The notes under the pieces were generated by a model. That model saw only the letters and a program-made list of their open reading frames with translations. It was not told where the DNA came from and ran no database searches. A stretch of 6,973 bases of DNA from Nitriliruptoraceae bacterium (lineage in GTDB: Bacteria > Actinomycetota > Nitriliruptoria > Nitriliruptorales > Nitriliruptoraceae): positions 1 to 6,973 of the forward strand of contig SLLJ01000081.1 of NCBI GenBank assembly GCA_007134165.1. Reading direction: 5' to 3'. The position numbers and the translations under genes are program-made. Below are positions 1 to 6,048 of this stretch, one piece after another (within the stretch, counting starts at the first letter, position 1; every line of letters begins with the position of its first letter).

Positions 1-393
1 CGTGAGCGCGGTGCGCTCGAGTCCGAGGGCCGGCAACCAGTCCACGCGCCAGGCCGTTGCCCTCCAACACCTCGGCGTCACGACGTCCTGCGTGCCGTCG
101 CACCCGAGCCTCGCGTCGGGCACGGCGATGCACGGGATCAGTCGCCGTCAGCCGGCGATCCACGACCACCACATCGCCGGCCAACCCAGCACGGAGATGC
201 GGAGTTCCCAGTCGCCCCCCGTCGCGTCTCACTGCAGGTGACAGGCTGCGCGCCGACCAGGTCGGCCACGACGGGCGGACAGAGCCCACCAGCAGCACGG
301 CACCGACGGGCACGAAGGCGGCCGTCGGCCACTGCTGCGGTGACGACTTCGTGACCAGCATGGGCCATCGATCCAAGGTCGGGACCTCTGGCC
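1..393. other. Leading region with no supported gene
   Basis: I find no gene here that I would annotate with confidence. Open frames exist on both strands, but that is expected by chance at this base composition. The two short plus-strand readings (2-241 and 57-425) are rich in Ser, His, Arg and Gln and match no family I recognise. The phase of G+C-rich third positions is coherent on either side of a run of six C at 215-220 but changes frame across it, so a decayed or mis-sequenced gene remnant is possible. The minus-strand reading is described as a separate entry. No tRNA, rRNA, insertion-sequence end or inverted repeat is apparent to the eye. Confidence 0.5.
148..376 (-). pseudogene. Possible broken small minus-strand ORF (unrecognised)
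   Basis: A minus-strand reading can start at a TTG at 376-374, seven bases after an AGAGGT sequence (389-384). It runs in a frame with about 90% G+C third positions as far as a six-C run (215-220 on the plus strand). Beyond that run the coding-like phase moves to another minus frame, which ends at TGA (150-148). Removing one base of the run joins the two halves into a peptide of about 75 residues with a hydrophobic stretch (PTAAFVPVGAVLLVG) and a Trp-rich C-terminus (LGWPAMWWSWIAG). I do not recognise a family. The same third-position phase also fits the plus strand, so even the strand is uncertain. It could be a frameshifted gene, a sequencing error, or chance. Confidence 0.15.
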
Positions 394-423
394 TTGACTC
401 GCACGCCGACAGTCTGCTCAGAT
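394..423 (+). promoter_or_regulatory. Candidate sigma-70-type promoter for the operon
   Basis: TTGACT at 394-399 matches the -35 consensus at five of six bases. After an 18-base spacer comes TCAGAT at 418-423, a weak -10 (three of six matches). Transcription would then begin near 430, just before the riboswitch aptamer, which is where the start should be. The -10 is poor, so the assignment rests mainly on position and on the good -35. Confidence 0.4.
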
Positions 424-430
424 AGTCGGC

Positions 431-548
431 GTACCACACCGAGAGCCTGCTGCAGGGGAAGCCGGTCGGAATCCGGCGCTGACCCGCAACCGTAGGTCGC
501 CCATGGCGCACCCGCCGTGGCCCGCGACGAGCCGGGATACCAGCACGG
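431..548 (+). promoter_or_regulatory. Cobalamin (B12) riboswitch aptamer
   Basis: The conserved core of the cobalamin riboswitch is readable. GGGGAAGCCGG begins at 455, followed by GGAATCCGGC and then GCTGACCCGCAACCGT ending at 493. A variable arm follows, and then the 3' B12 box CGAGCCGGGATACCAGC at 528-544. GCCGG (461-465) pairs with CCGGC (473-477), as in the family's conserved hairpin. The middle motif differs slightly from the usual GCTGCCCCCGCAACTGT. Aptamers of this class bind adenosylcobalamin or related corrinoids and usually lower expression of downstream B12 uptake or synthesis genes when ligand is plentiful. The outer limits are approximate, because I could not fold the closing stem P1. 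The aptamer lies about 150 bases before the first gene of the operon and on its strand. Confidence 0.92.
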
Positions 549-610
549 GCGAGCGGCTCCATATCCGTCGAGGTCTGCGGGGCGGAGCCCGGGCGACAAC
601 GTCCGAGCCG

Positions 611-649
611 AGCCCCCCGTGACGCCGAAATGGCGTCGGGGGGCTTGTT
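611..649 (+). terminator. Hairpin terminator, probable riboswitch expression platform
   Basis: AGCCCCCC (611-618) and GACGCC (621-626) pair with GGCGTC (632-637) and GGGGGGCT (638-645). This makes a 14-bp stem with a two-base GT bulge and a five-base GAAAT loop. The following tract TGTTCGT is only modestly T-rich, as is common in high-GC genomes. The hairpin lies between the aptamer and the TTG start at 699, where a ligand-controlled attenuator would sit. The segment GCGGGGC at 577-583 could compete for the C-rich arm and act as an antiterminator, but this is by eye only. It does not overlap the ribosome binding site at 686-691, so transcriptional control is more likely than translational control. 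Confidence 0.65.
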
Positions 650-685
650 CGTGCCGTGACCTTCCGGGACCGTCACGGAGCGCAC

Positions 686-691
686 GAGAGG
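686..691 (+). promoter_or_regulatory. Ribosome binding site deciding a TTG start
   Basis: GAGAGG lies seven bases before the TTG at 699-701. It supports this rare start codon, and the signal peptide begins immediately after it (SRWLLATLVAVLSL). Confidence 0.65.
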
Positions 692-698
692 CACCCGA

Positions 699-2273
699 TT
701 GTCCCGCTGGTTGCTGGCGACGCTGGTCGCCGTCCTGTCCCTGTCCATCACCGCGCCCGCCGTCGCCGTGCACGGCACCACCACCGACCCCGTCCGCGCC
801 GCCGCCGGCTGGCTCGCCGGCGAACTCGTCGACGGTGAGCGCATCGTCAACGAGCAGTTCGGCTTCGACGACGCCGGGCTCACCGCCGACGTCGTGTTCG
901 CGCTGGCCAGCGCCGGCGTCGCCGCCGACACCATCGCCTCCGCCACCGACTGGCTGGAGAGCACCGCCGCCGACTACACCGGCCCCGCCACCGACAGCGT
1001 GTTTGCCGGCGCGAGCGCCAAGCTCGCCCTGGTCGTGCACGTCACCGGCCGTGATGCCCGCGAAGTCGGCGGACTCGACCTCGTCGCCCAGTTGCTCGAC
1101 CGCGAGCAGGCCGACGGACGCTTCACCGACGATTCGGAGTTCGGGGACTTCTCCTCAACGCTGACCCAGGCACTGACCGTGCTCGCCCTGACCCGGATCG
1201 ACGGGGTCGAGCCCTCGCAAGCAGCCATCGACTTCCTGCTCGACCAGCGATGCGAGGACGGCGGCTTCCGCTTCGACCCCGACGCCGAGGATTGCACCAG
1301 CGCGGTGGACACCACCGGATTCGCCGTGCAGGCGCTCAGCGCACTCGGCGGCGAGACCGCGACCGCCACGATCTCGGATGCTGCCGACTGGCTCGAGGGC
1401 GTCCAGACCGACACCGGGGGCTTCACCGACGGTACCGCCGGCGACGAACCGCCCCCCGCCAACGCCAACTCGACCGGTCTGGCCGCCGTGGCGCTTGCGA
1501 TCGCCCAGCGTCCCGACGCAGTCGCCGGGGCCCGCGACCTCCTGATCTCGCTGCAGGAAGGGTGCGAGGGCGCCGACCCGGGCTCGATCCGCTTCGACGA
1601 GTTCGACGGCGGCGATCGCGACCGAGCGACCACCCAGGCGATCCTCGGACTGACCGGGATCGGGCTCGACACCGTCAGCGCCGAGGGCGCCAGCGTGACC
1701 GTGCCCGTGTTCGACTGCGATGGCGAGCCGGCCGGCTGCCAGCTGCCTTTCGACGACGTCGATCCCGACAACGTGCACGCCGCGGCCATCTGTGCGCTCA
1801 CCGAGGCCGGCATCATCAGCGGTGTCACCGCTGACCGCTTCGCGCCCGAACTCGACCTGACCCGCGCACAGGCAGCCAGCCTGCTCGCCCGCGCACTGAA
1901 CCTGCGGGACGTCGCGCCGCCCTTCGCCGACGTCGACCCCGAAGGCGTGCATGCCGGGGCGATCGGCGCGGTCGTCGACGCCGGGATCGCCGCCGGCACC
2001 AGCGCGACCACCTTCGACCCGGCCGGAGTGCTGCGCCGCGACCAACTGGCCACGCTGCTGGCCAACCTCGCCGAGCTCGACCCGGTCACGGGGTCGGTGT
2101 TCGAGGACGTCCCCGAAGCCAACGTGCACCGCGAGCGGATCAACGCGGTGGCCGAAGCCGGGATCACCACCGGGGTGACTCCCACCACCTTCGCGCCGGC
2201 CCGCAGCGTGACCCGCGCGCAGATGGCCTCCTTCCTGTCCCGCACGCTCGAGCAGCTCGAGCAGGTCTCGTGA
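699..2273 (+). CDS. Secreted alpha/alpha-barrel (prenyltransferase-repeat, transcobalamin-like) protein with three SLH repeats
   Basis: A 524-residue exported protein. Residues 1-23 form a signal peptide with a hydrophobic core and a cleavage site after APAVA. Residues about 30-325 contain repeated helical units of the prenyltransferase/terpene-cyclase fold, each with a Q-x-x-G-G-F-like turn: EQADGRF (136-142), QRCEDGGF (183-190), QTDTGGF (236-242) and a looser one near 286-299. No DxDD cyclase motif or other catalytic motif is visible, so a binding role is more likely than an enzymatic one. Intrinsic factor and transcobalamin use the same barrel for B12. Cysteines at 185, 199, 289, 340, 347 and 365 could form disulfides. 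Residues 350-403, 409-458 and 468-517 are three SLH repeats (FxDV...AI.ALxxAGI..G pattern), which normally attach proteins to cell-wall polymers. It is the first gene after the B12 riboswitch and overlaps the next gene by four bases. Cobalamin binding is inferred from context and fold. Confidence 0.85.
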   Translation: MSRWLLATLVAVLSLSITAPAVAVHGTTTDPVRAAAGWLAGELVDGERIVNEQFGFDDAGLTADVVFALASAGVAADTIASATDWLESTAADYTGPATDSVFAGASAKLALVVHVTGRDAREVGGLDLVAQLLDREQADGRFTDDSEFGDFSSTLTQALTVLALTRIDGVEPSQAAIDFLLDQRCEDGGFRFDPDAEDCTSAVDTTGFAVQALSALGGETATATISDAADWLEGVQTDTGGFTDGTAGDEPPPANANSTGLAAVALAIAQRPDAVAGARDLLISLQEGCEGADPGSIRFDEFDGGDRDRATTQAILGLTGIGLDTVSAEGASVTVPVFDCDGEPAGCQLPFDDVDPDNVHAAAICALTEAGIISGVTADRFAPELDLTRAQAASLLARALNLRDVAPPFADVDPEGVHAGAIGAVVDAGIAAGTSATTFDPAGVLRRDQLATLLANLAELDPVTGSVFEDVPEANVHRERINAVAEAGITTGVTPTTFAPARSVTRAQMASFLSRTLEQLEQVS

Positions 2274-3274
2274 TCCCGACCCACGACCCGCCCCGCCCCC
2301 GTCGAGGGGCGGGGCCGGCCGTGGCCGTGCTGCTGGCACTGGCCGCCGTTCTGGCACCGGTGGGACCGGTCGGTCCCACCGGCGCCGCGGCCGCGGACTG
2401 CGACGGGGTGTGGGTGGTGGTGGACGCCGCAGGGCTCGGCGGGCCGATCACCACCACCTGTGCGCCGGGCACGCCCGGCACCGGGCTCGACGCACTGGAG
2501 CGCGCCGGGCACCGCTACGACTTCGTTCCCCGGCAGCCAGGATTCGTGTGCACGATCGACCGCCGTCCCGACCCGTGCAACGGCGCACCAGCCGACGCCT
2601 ACTGGTCGTACTGGCACGCACCGGCGGGCGGGTCGTGGACCTACGCGACCCGCGGCGCCGGCACCCGCACCCCCGAACCCGGCAGCGCCGAGGGGTGGGC
2701 GTTCGGCGCGGGATCGCCCCCGTCACCTGCTCCCCCGGCGCCGAGCGCCCCCGAACCCGAACCCGCACCCGAACCCGCACCCGAGCCACCAACGGCGACC
2801 AGCCAGGACCGGCCCCCGACCGGCGACACCCCACGCGCCACGACCGACGAGCCGGCAGAGCCCCGCGCACCCGCCGACGATACGACGGACACCCCGACGG
2901 ACAACCCGACAGACACCCCGGCGAACGAACCGGCGGACGACCCGTCCGACAACCTCGATGAGGTGGACGAACCCGACCTGCGGGCCGAGCGCGCAGCGGG
3001 GCCGGACGAGCCCGACGAGCCAGACGAGCCCGACGAGCCGTCCGAGCCAGACGAGCCCGACGAGCCGTCCGAGCCCGACGAGCCCGACGAGCCAGACGAG
3101 CCGGACGAGCCAGGCGAGCCCGCACCCACCGCCGACGATCCCGTGGCCCACGAGGTGGTGCTTGCCGGAGCTCCCCGCGGAGGCGGGCCCGGTACCGGAC
3201 TGGTGGTTGGCACCATGCTCGCCGCCGGACTCGGCGCGGCTGCCTGGTGGCGGACCCGAACTCGGGAGGACTGA
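2270..3274 (+). CDS. Secreted, membrane-anchored DUF4430 (transcobalamin-like C-terminal domain) protein
   Basis: A 334-residue protein starting at a GTG in a GTGA overlap with the preceding stop, so probably translationally coupled; only a weak AGGT precedes it. Residues 1-41 are a signal peptide (Arg-Arg, hydrophobic VAVLLALAAVLAPV, cleavage near GAAAA). Residues about 45-147 are a DUF4430 domain, identified by VWVVVDAAGL, the central aromatic motif DAYWSYWHAPAGGSWTY (109-125) and the closing EGWAFG (141-146). In animal intrinsic factor and transcobalamin the equivalent beta domain covers B12 from one side. Cys 44, 64, 94 and 103 may form two disulfides. Residues 148-290 are a disordered Pro/Glu/Asp/Thr stalk that includes 13 xEP triplets. 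Residues 306-327 are a transmembrane segment followed by RTRTR, a stop-transfer signal. No LPxTG sortase motif is present. It probably acts outside the membrane next to the transporter encoded downstream. Confidence 0.87.
   Translation: MIPTHDPPRPRRGAGPAVAVLLALAAVLAPVGPVGPTGAAAADCDGVWVVVDAAGLGGPITTTCAPGTPGTGLDALERAGHRYDFVPRQPGFVCTIDRRPDPCNGAPADAYWSYWHAPAGGSWTYATRGAGTRTPEPGSAEGWAFGAGSPPSPAPPAPSAPEPEPAPEPAPEPPTATSQDRPPTGDTPRATTDEPAEPRAPADDTTDTPTDNPTDTPANEPADDPSDNLDEVDEPDLRAERAAGPDEPDEPDEPDEPSEPDEPDEPSEPDEPDEPDEPDEPGEPAPTADDPVAHEVVLAGAPRGGGPGTGLVVGTMLAAGLGAAAWWRTRTRED
3005..3121 (+). repeat. Tandem 9-bp coding repeat (13 units, xEP triplets)
   Basis: Thirteen consecutive copies of a 9-base unit, mostly GACGAGCC plus a variable third base (c, a or g). 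They encode ten DEP, two SEP and one GEP triplet (residues 246-284 of the DUF4430 protein). The two SEP units lie at the fifth and eighth positions, and the last unit is GEP. The repeat extends the stalk between the ligand domain and the membrane anchor. Near-identical units make copy-number change by slippage plausible. Confidence 0.9.
3264..3270 (+). promoter_or_regulatory. Strong ribosome binding site for the EcfT gene
   Basis: GGGAGGA lies seven bases before the GTG at 3278 and overlaps the final codons of the preceding gene. It fixes the EcfT start at the one junction of the operon that is not a GTGA overlap. Confidence 0.75.
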
Positions 3275-3277
3275 GCC

Positions 3278-4429
3278 GTGTCACGCCTGCGCCGTGCGAC
3301 CGTGGTGCCCCGGGCTGTGCACCCGGGTGCCTGGTGGCTGTGGGCGCTGGGCCTGGCAACGGTCGCCTCGCGAACCACCAACCCGCTGATCCTGCTGCTG
3401 GTGCTGGCCACCGCCGGCTACGTCGTCAGCGCCCGGCGGGGTCACGCACCCTGGGCCCGTTCCTTCGGGCTGTTCCTCAAGCTCGGGCTCGTCGTGATCG
3501 CCATCCGAGTGGTGTTCCAGACCGTGCTTGGGACCCCGGTGCCGGGCACGGTGCTGGTCACCCTGCCCGAACTGCCGCTGCCGGAGTGGGCCGCCGGGGT
3601 CACCGTCGGCGGCCCGATCAGCGCCGAAGCGTTGGTGCTGGCCCTGGTCGACGGGCTGCGGCTGGCGGTGGTGCTGGCCTGCATCGGGGCGGCCAACGCG
3701 CTGGCCAACCCCAAGCGGCTGCTGGCGACCCTGCCCGCCGCGCTCTACGAGGTCGGGGTGGCGGTCGTGGTCGCGCTGTCCTTCGCTCCCTCGCTGCTCG
3801 GCTCCGTGCAGCGCATCCGCGCCGCCCGGCGGCTGCGGGGCCGGCCCGACCGCGGGATCCGCAGCATCCTGACCGTCGCCATGCCGGTGCTCGAGGATGC
3901 GCTGGAACGCTCGTTGGCGCTGGCGGCCGCGATGGACTCGCGTGGGTACGGCCGACGCGCCGCCGTGCCGAACGCGACCCGCCGGCTGACCGCCGTGCTC
4001 ACCCTCGGGGGGCTGAGCGGCGTGGTGCTGGGCACCTACGGGCTGCTCGACGGCACCGGTCCGGCTGCCCTCGGCCTGCCAGTGCTGCTGGTCGGGGTGG
4101 CCGGAGCCGCCGGGGGGCTGGCGCTGGGGGGACGCAGCCGGGTGCGTTCGCGCTACCGCCCGGACCCGTGGCAGGCACCGGAATGGGTGACGGTGGGCAG
4201 CGCCGCCCTGGCCGCAGCCGCCGCCATCGTGACCGGGGTGTTCGACCCGGGCGCGCTGCACCCGACCCTGGTCCCGCTCTCGGCTCCGCCACTGCCCGTC
4301 GGGCTGACGCTCGCGGTGCTCGTGGCGCTGCTGCCGGCGGTGGCCACCCCCCCGCCTCCCTCGCCCCACGCGCGCCCGAGCGCTCCACCGGCCGCCCCGC
4401 GGCCGACCCCGGTGGAGGTGGCCCCGTGA
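3278..4429 (+). CDS. Energy-coupling factor transporter transmembrane component EcfT (CbiQ/EcfT family)
   Basis: A 383-residue integral membrane protein, the T component that transmits ATPase movement to the substrate-binding S component. Hydrophobic segments lie near residues 16-50 (probably two), 64-84, 115-141, 157-176, 237-257, 263-285, 304-322 and 339-356. The cytoplasmic region between 177 and 236 carries the two short Arg motifs typical of the family, Ala-Arg-Arg (183-185, in RIRAARRLRGR) and Ser-Arg-Gly (221-223, in AMDSRGYGRR); these dock into the grooves of the two ATPases. The protein is longer than many EcfT proteins (often about 260 residues). The excess is two or three extra C-terminal hydrophobic segments and a Pro-rich tail (357-379). 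The start has a strong ribosome binding site, and the stop overlaps the ATPase start by four bases. The absence of CbiM/CbiN-like genes and the presence of an S component argue against a cobalt transporter. Within an operon under a B12 riboswitch, a corrinoid transporter is most likely. Confidence 0.88.
   Translation: MSRLRRATVVPRAVHPGAWWLWALGLATVASRTTNPLILLLVLATAGYVVSARRGHAPWARSFGLFLKLGLVVIAIRVVFQTVLGTPVPGTVLVTLPELPLPEWAAGVTVGGPISAEALVLALVDGLRLAVVLACIGAANALANPKRLLATLPAALYEVGVAVVVALSFAPSLLGSVQRIRAARRLRGRPDRGIRSILTVAMPVLEDALERSLALAAAMDSRGYGRRAAVPNATRRLTAVLTLGGLSGVVLGTYGLLDGTGPAALGLPVLLVGVAGAAGGLALGGRSRVRSRYRPDPWQAPEWVTVGSAALAAAAAIVTGVFDPGALHPTLVPLSAPPLPVGLTLAVLVALLPAVATPPPPSPHARPSAPPAAPRPTPVEVAP
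4414..4418 (+). promoter_or_regulatory. Ribosome binding site deciding the ATPase start
   Basis: GGAGG lies seven bases before the GTG at 4426, inside the end of the EcfT gene. It supports a start giving IRFEQVSVRYPG rather than any in-frame start further upstream, where the frame only shadows EcfT. Confidence 0.75.
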
Positions 4430-6048
4430 TCCGCTTCGAGCAGGTCAGCGTGCGCTACCCCGGGGCCACGCGCCCGGCCCTGCACGCGATCGACCTGACC
4501 GTGCCCGAGGGCGAGCTGTGTCTGGTGATCGGACGGACCGGCAGTGGCAAGTCCACCCTGCTGCGGGCAGTCAACGGGCTGGTGCCACACTTCACCGGCG
4601 GCACCCTGTCGGGCCGAGTCACGGTCGCGGGCCGCGACACCGCCACCCACCCCCCGCGCGAACTCGCCGACGTGGTCGGGGTCGTCGGCCAGGACCCCAC
4701 CGCGGGCTTCGTCACCGACGTGGTCGAGGAGGAGTTGGCCTACGGCATGGAGTCGCTGGGGCTGCCCGGCGACGTCATGCGCCGCCGCGTCGAGGAAACC
4801 CTCGACCTGCTCGGCCTCGCCGACCTGCGCGACCGGGCGCTGACGACGCTGTCAGGGGGTCAGCGCCAACGGGTCGCGATCGGTTCGGTGCTGACCGCCC
4901 ACCCGGCCGTGCTGGTGCTCGACGAGCCCACCTCGGCCCTGGACCCACCGGCCGCCGAGGAGGTCCTGGCCGCCCTGCAACGCCTCGTTCACGACCTCGG
5001 GCTGACCGTGCTGCTCGCCGAGCACCGGCTCGAACGGGTCGTGCAGTACGCCGACCGGCTGGTGTACCTGCCGGGCGACGGCTCGCTGCGTGCCGGATCT
5101 CCCACCGAGGTGCTAGCGAGCTCGCCGCTGGCCCCCCCGGTGGTCGAACTCGGCCGCATCGCCCGCTGGACACCACTCCCCCTATCGGTGCGCGACGCCC
5201 GCCGGCAGGCCGGTGAACTGCGCAACCGTCTCCAGTACCGTCACGCCGCGCCGCCCAACGGCCACCGCCCGGATCCCGACGCGCCGACCGTGGCCGAGGT
5301 CGAGGCGCTGACGGTGCGCTACGGCCCCGTGCCGGCGCTGCGCGCGGTCGACCTGACCCTGCGGGGCGGCGAACTGCTCGCGGTCATGGGACGCAACGGC
5401 GCGGGCAAGTCCACCCTGCTCAGCGCCCTGACTGGGCTCGTGCGACGGACCGAGGGTCGGGTGTGCCTGGCCGGTCGTGATCCGACGACGCTGCCTCCCC
5501 GCCAACTCATCCGCCACGTCGGGCTGGTGCCCCAGGAGCCCGCCGACCTGCTGTGGTCCGACACACTGGCCGGGGAGTGCGACGCCGCGGACACCGACGC
5601 GGGTGCGGCCCCGGGCACCTGCCGCGCCCTGCTCGAGCGCCTGGTGCCGGGACTCGAGGACGACCTGCACCCGCGGGACCTGTCCGAGGGCCAACGCCTC
5701 GGTCTGGTGCTCGCGGTGGTACTCAGCGCCGAGCCGCCCCTGCTGCTGCTCGACGAGCCGACCCGGGGCCTGGACTACGCCGCCAAGACCCGCCTGGTGG
5801 AGGTGCTGGGCGAGTACGCCTGCGAACCTGGTCGCGCGGTCGTGCTGGCCACCCACGACGTGGAACTCGCCGCCGCGATCGCCACCCGCACCGTCGTGCT
5901 CGCCGACGGCGAGGTGGTGGTGGACGGACCGACCGCCGAGGTGGTGGTGGGCTCGCCAGCGTTCGCTCCGCAGGTCGCCAAGGTTCTGGCGCCGCTGCCG
6001 TGGCTGACGGTGGAGCAGGTCACCGACGCGCTGGAGGTGCTGCCGTGA
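4426..6048 (+). CDS. Single-chain double ATPase of an ECF transporter (EcfA-EcfA' fusion)
   Basis: A 540-residue protein with two complete ABC ATPase domains in tandem; it powers the EcfT/S complex by ATP hydrolysis on the cytoplasmic side. Domain 1 (about 1-245) has Walker A GRTGSGKST (36-44), Q-loop Gln89, signature LSGGQ (142-146), Walker B VLVLDEP (162-168, Glu167 catalytic), D-loop SALD and switch His200. Domain 2 (about 287-520) has Walker A GRNGAGKST (322-330), Gln370, a variant signature LSEGQ (419-423), Walker B LLLLDEP (439-445, Glu444) and His477. A linker of about 40 residues (246-286) joins them. In many ECF systems the two ATPases are separate genes; fused versions are known, including in actinobacteria. 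The GTG start overlaps the EcfT stop, and the TGA overlaps the S-component start. All catalytic residues are intact in both halves, so the protein should be functional. Confidence 0.93.
   Translation: MIRFEQVSVRYPGATRPALHAIDLTVPEGELCLVIGRTGSGKSTLLRAVNGLVPHFTGGTLSGRVTVAGRDTATHPPRELADVVGVVGQDPTAGFVTDVVEEELAYGMESLGLPGDVMRRRVEETLDLLGLADLRDRALTTLSGGQRQRVAIGSVLTAHPAVLVLDEPTSALDPPAAEEVLAALQRLVHDLGLTVLLAEHRLERVVQYADRLVYLPGDGSLRAGSPTEVLASSPLAPPVVELGRIARWTPLPLSVRDARRQAGELRNRLQYRHAAPPNGHRPDPDAPTVAEVEALTVRYGPVPALRAVDLTLRGGELLAVMGRNGAGKSTLLSALTGLVRRTEGRVCLAGRDPTTLPPRQLIRHVGLVPQEPADLLWSDTLAGECDAADTDAGAAPGTCRALLERLVPGLEDDLHPRDLSEGQRLGLVLAVVLSAEPPLLLLDEPTRGLDYAAKTRLVEVLGEYACEPGRAVVLATHDVELAAAIATRTVVLADGEVVVDGPTAEVVVGSPAFAPQVAKVLAPLPWLTVEQVTDALEVLP
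6033..6038 (+). promoter_or_regulatory. Ribosome binding site for the S-component gene
   Basis: GGAGGT lies six bases before the GTG at 6045, within the last codons of the ATPase gene. It confirms the overlapping start. Confidence 0.7.

Noticed and set aside
699..1700. Terpene cyclase or prenyltransferase enzyme
   Set aside because: The repeats have the fold's Q-x-x-G-G-F turns, but no DxDD or other catalytic motif is seen. The signal peptide, SLH repeats and B12 riboswitch point to an extracellular binding role.
974..2617. Long minus-strand open frame of 547 codons opposite the first two genes
   Set aside because: It is rich in Ser, Arg and Pro without domain structure and lies antisense to genes with a signal peptide, recognised repeats and correct codon phase. 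Long antisense frames are expected at this G+C content.
3005..3121. CRISPR array
   Set aside because: The units are 9-base direct coding repeats with no spacers, in frame within a protein stalk.
3164..3274. Sortase (LPxTG) cell-wall anchor at the end of the DUF4430 protein
   Set aside because: The C-terminus has a hydrophobic helix and a basic tail, but no LPxTG or clear variant precedes the helix, so a plain transmembrane anchor is the simpler reading.
3247..4425. Upstream in-frame extension of the ATPase to a start near 3247
   Set aside because: The extra 393 residues are Arg/Gly/Ala-rich and lie out of frame over the EcfT gene. A GTG with GGAGG at proper spacing at 4426 starts exactly where the ABC domain begins.
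3278..6048. Cobalt transporter (CbiMNQO)
   Set aside because: There is no CbiM- or CbiN-like gene; the last gene is an S component of a different family, and the operon carries secreted transcobalamin-like proteins. B12 riboswitches can control cobalt uptake, but the gene content favours corrinoid uptake.
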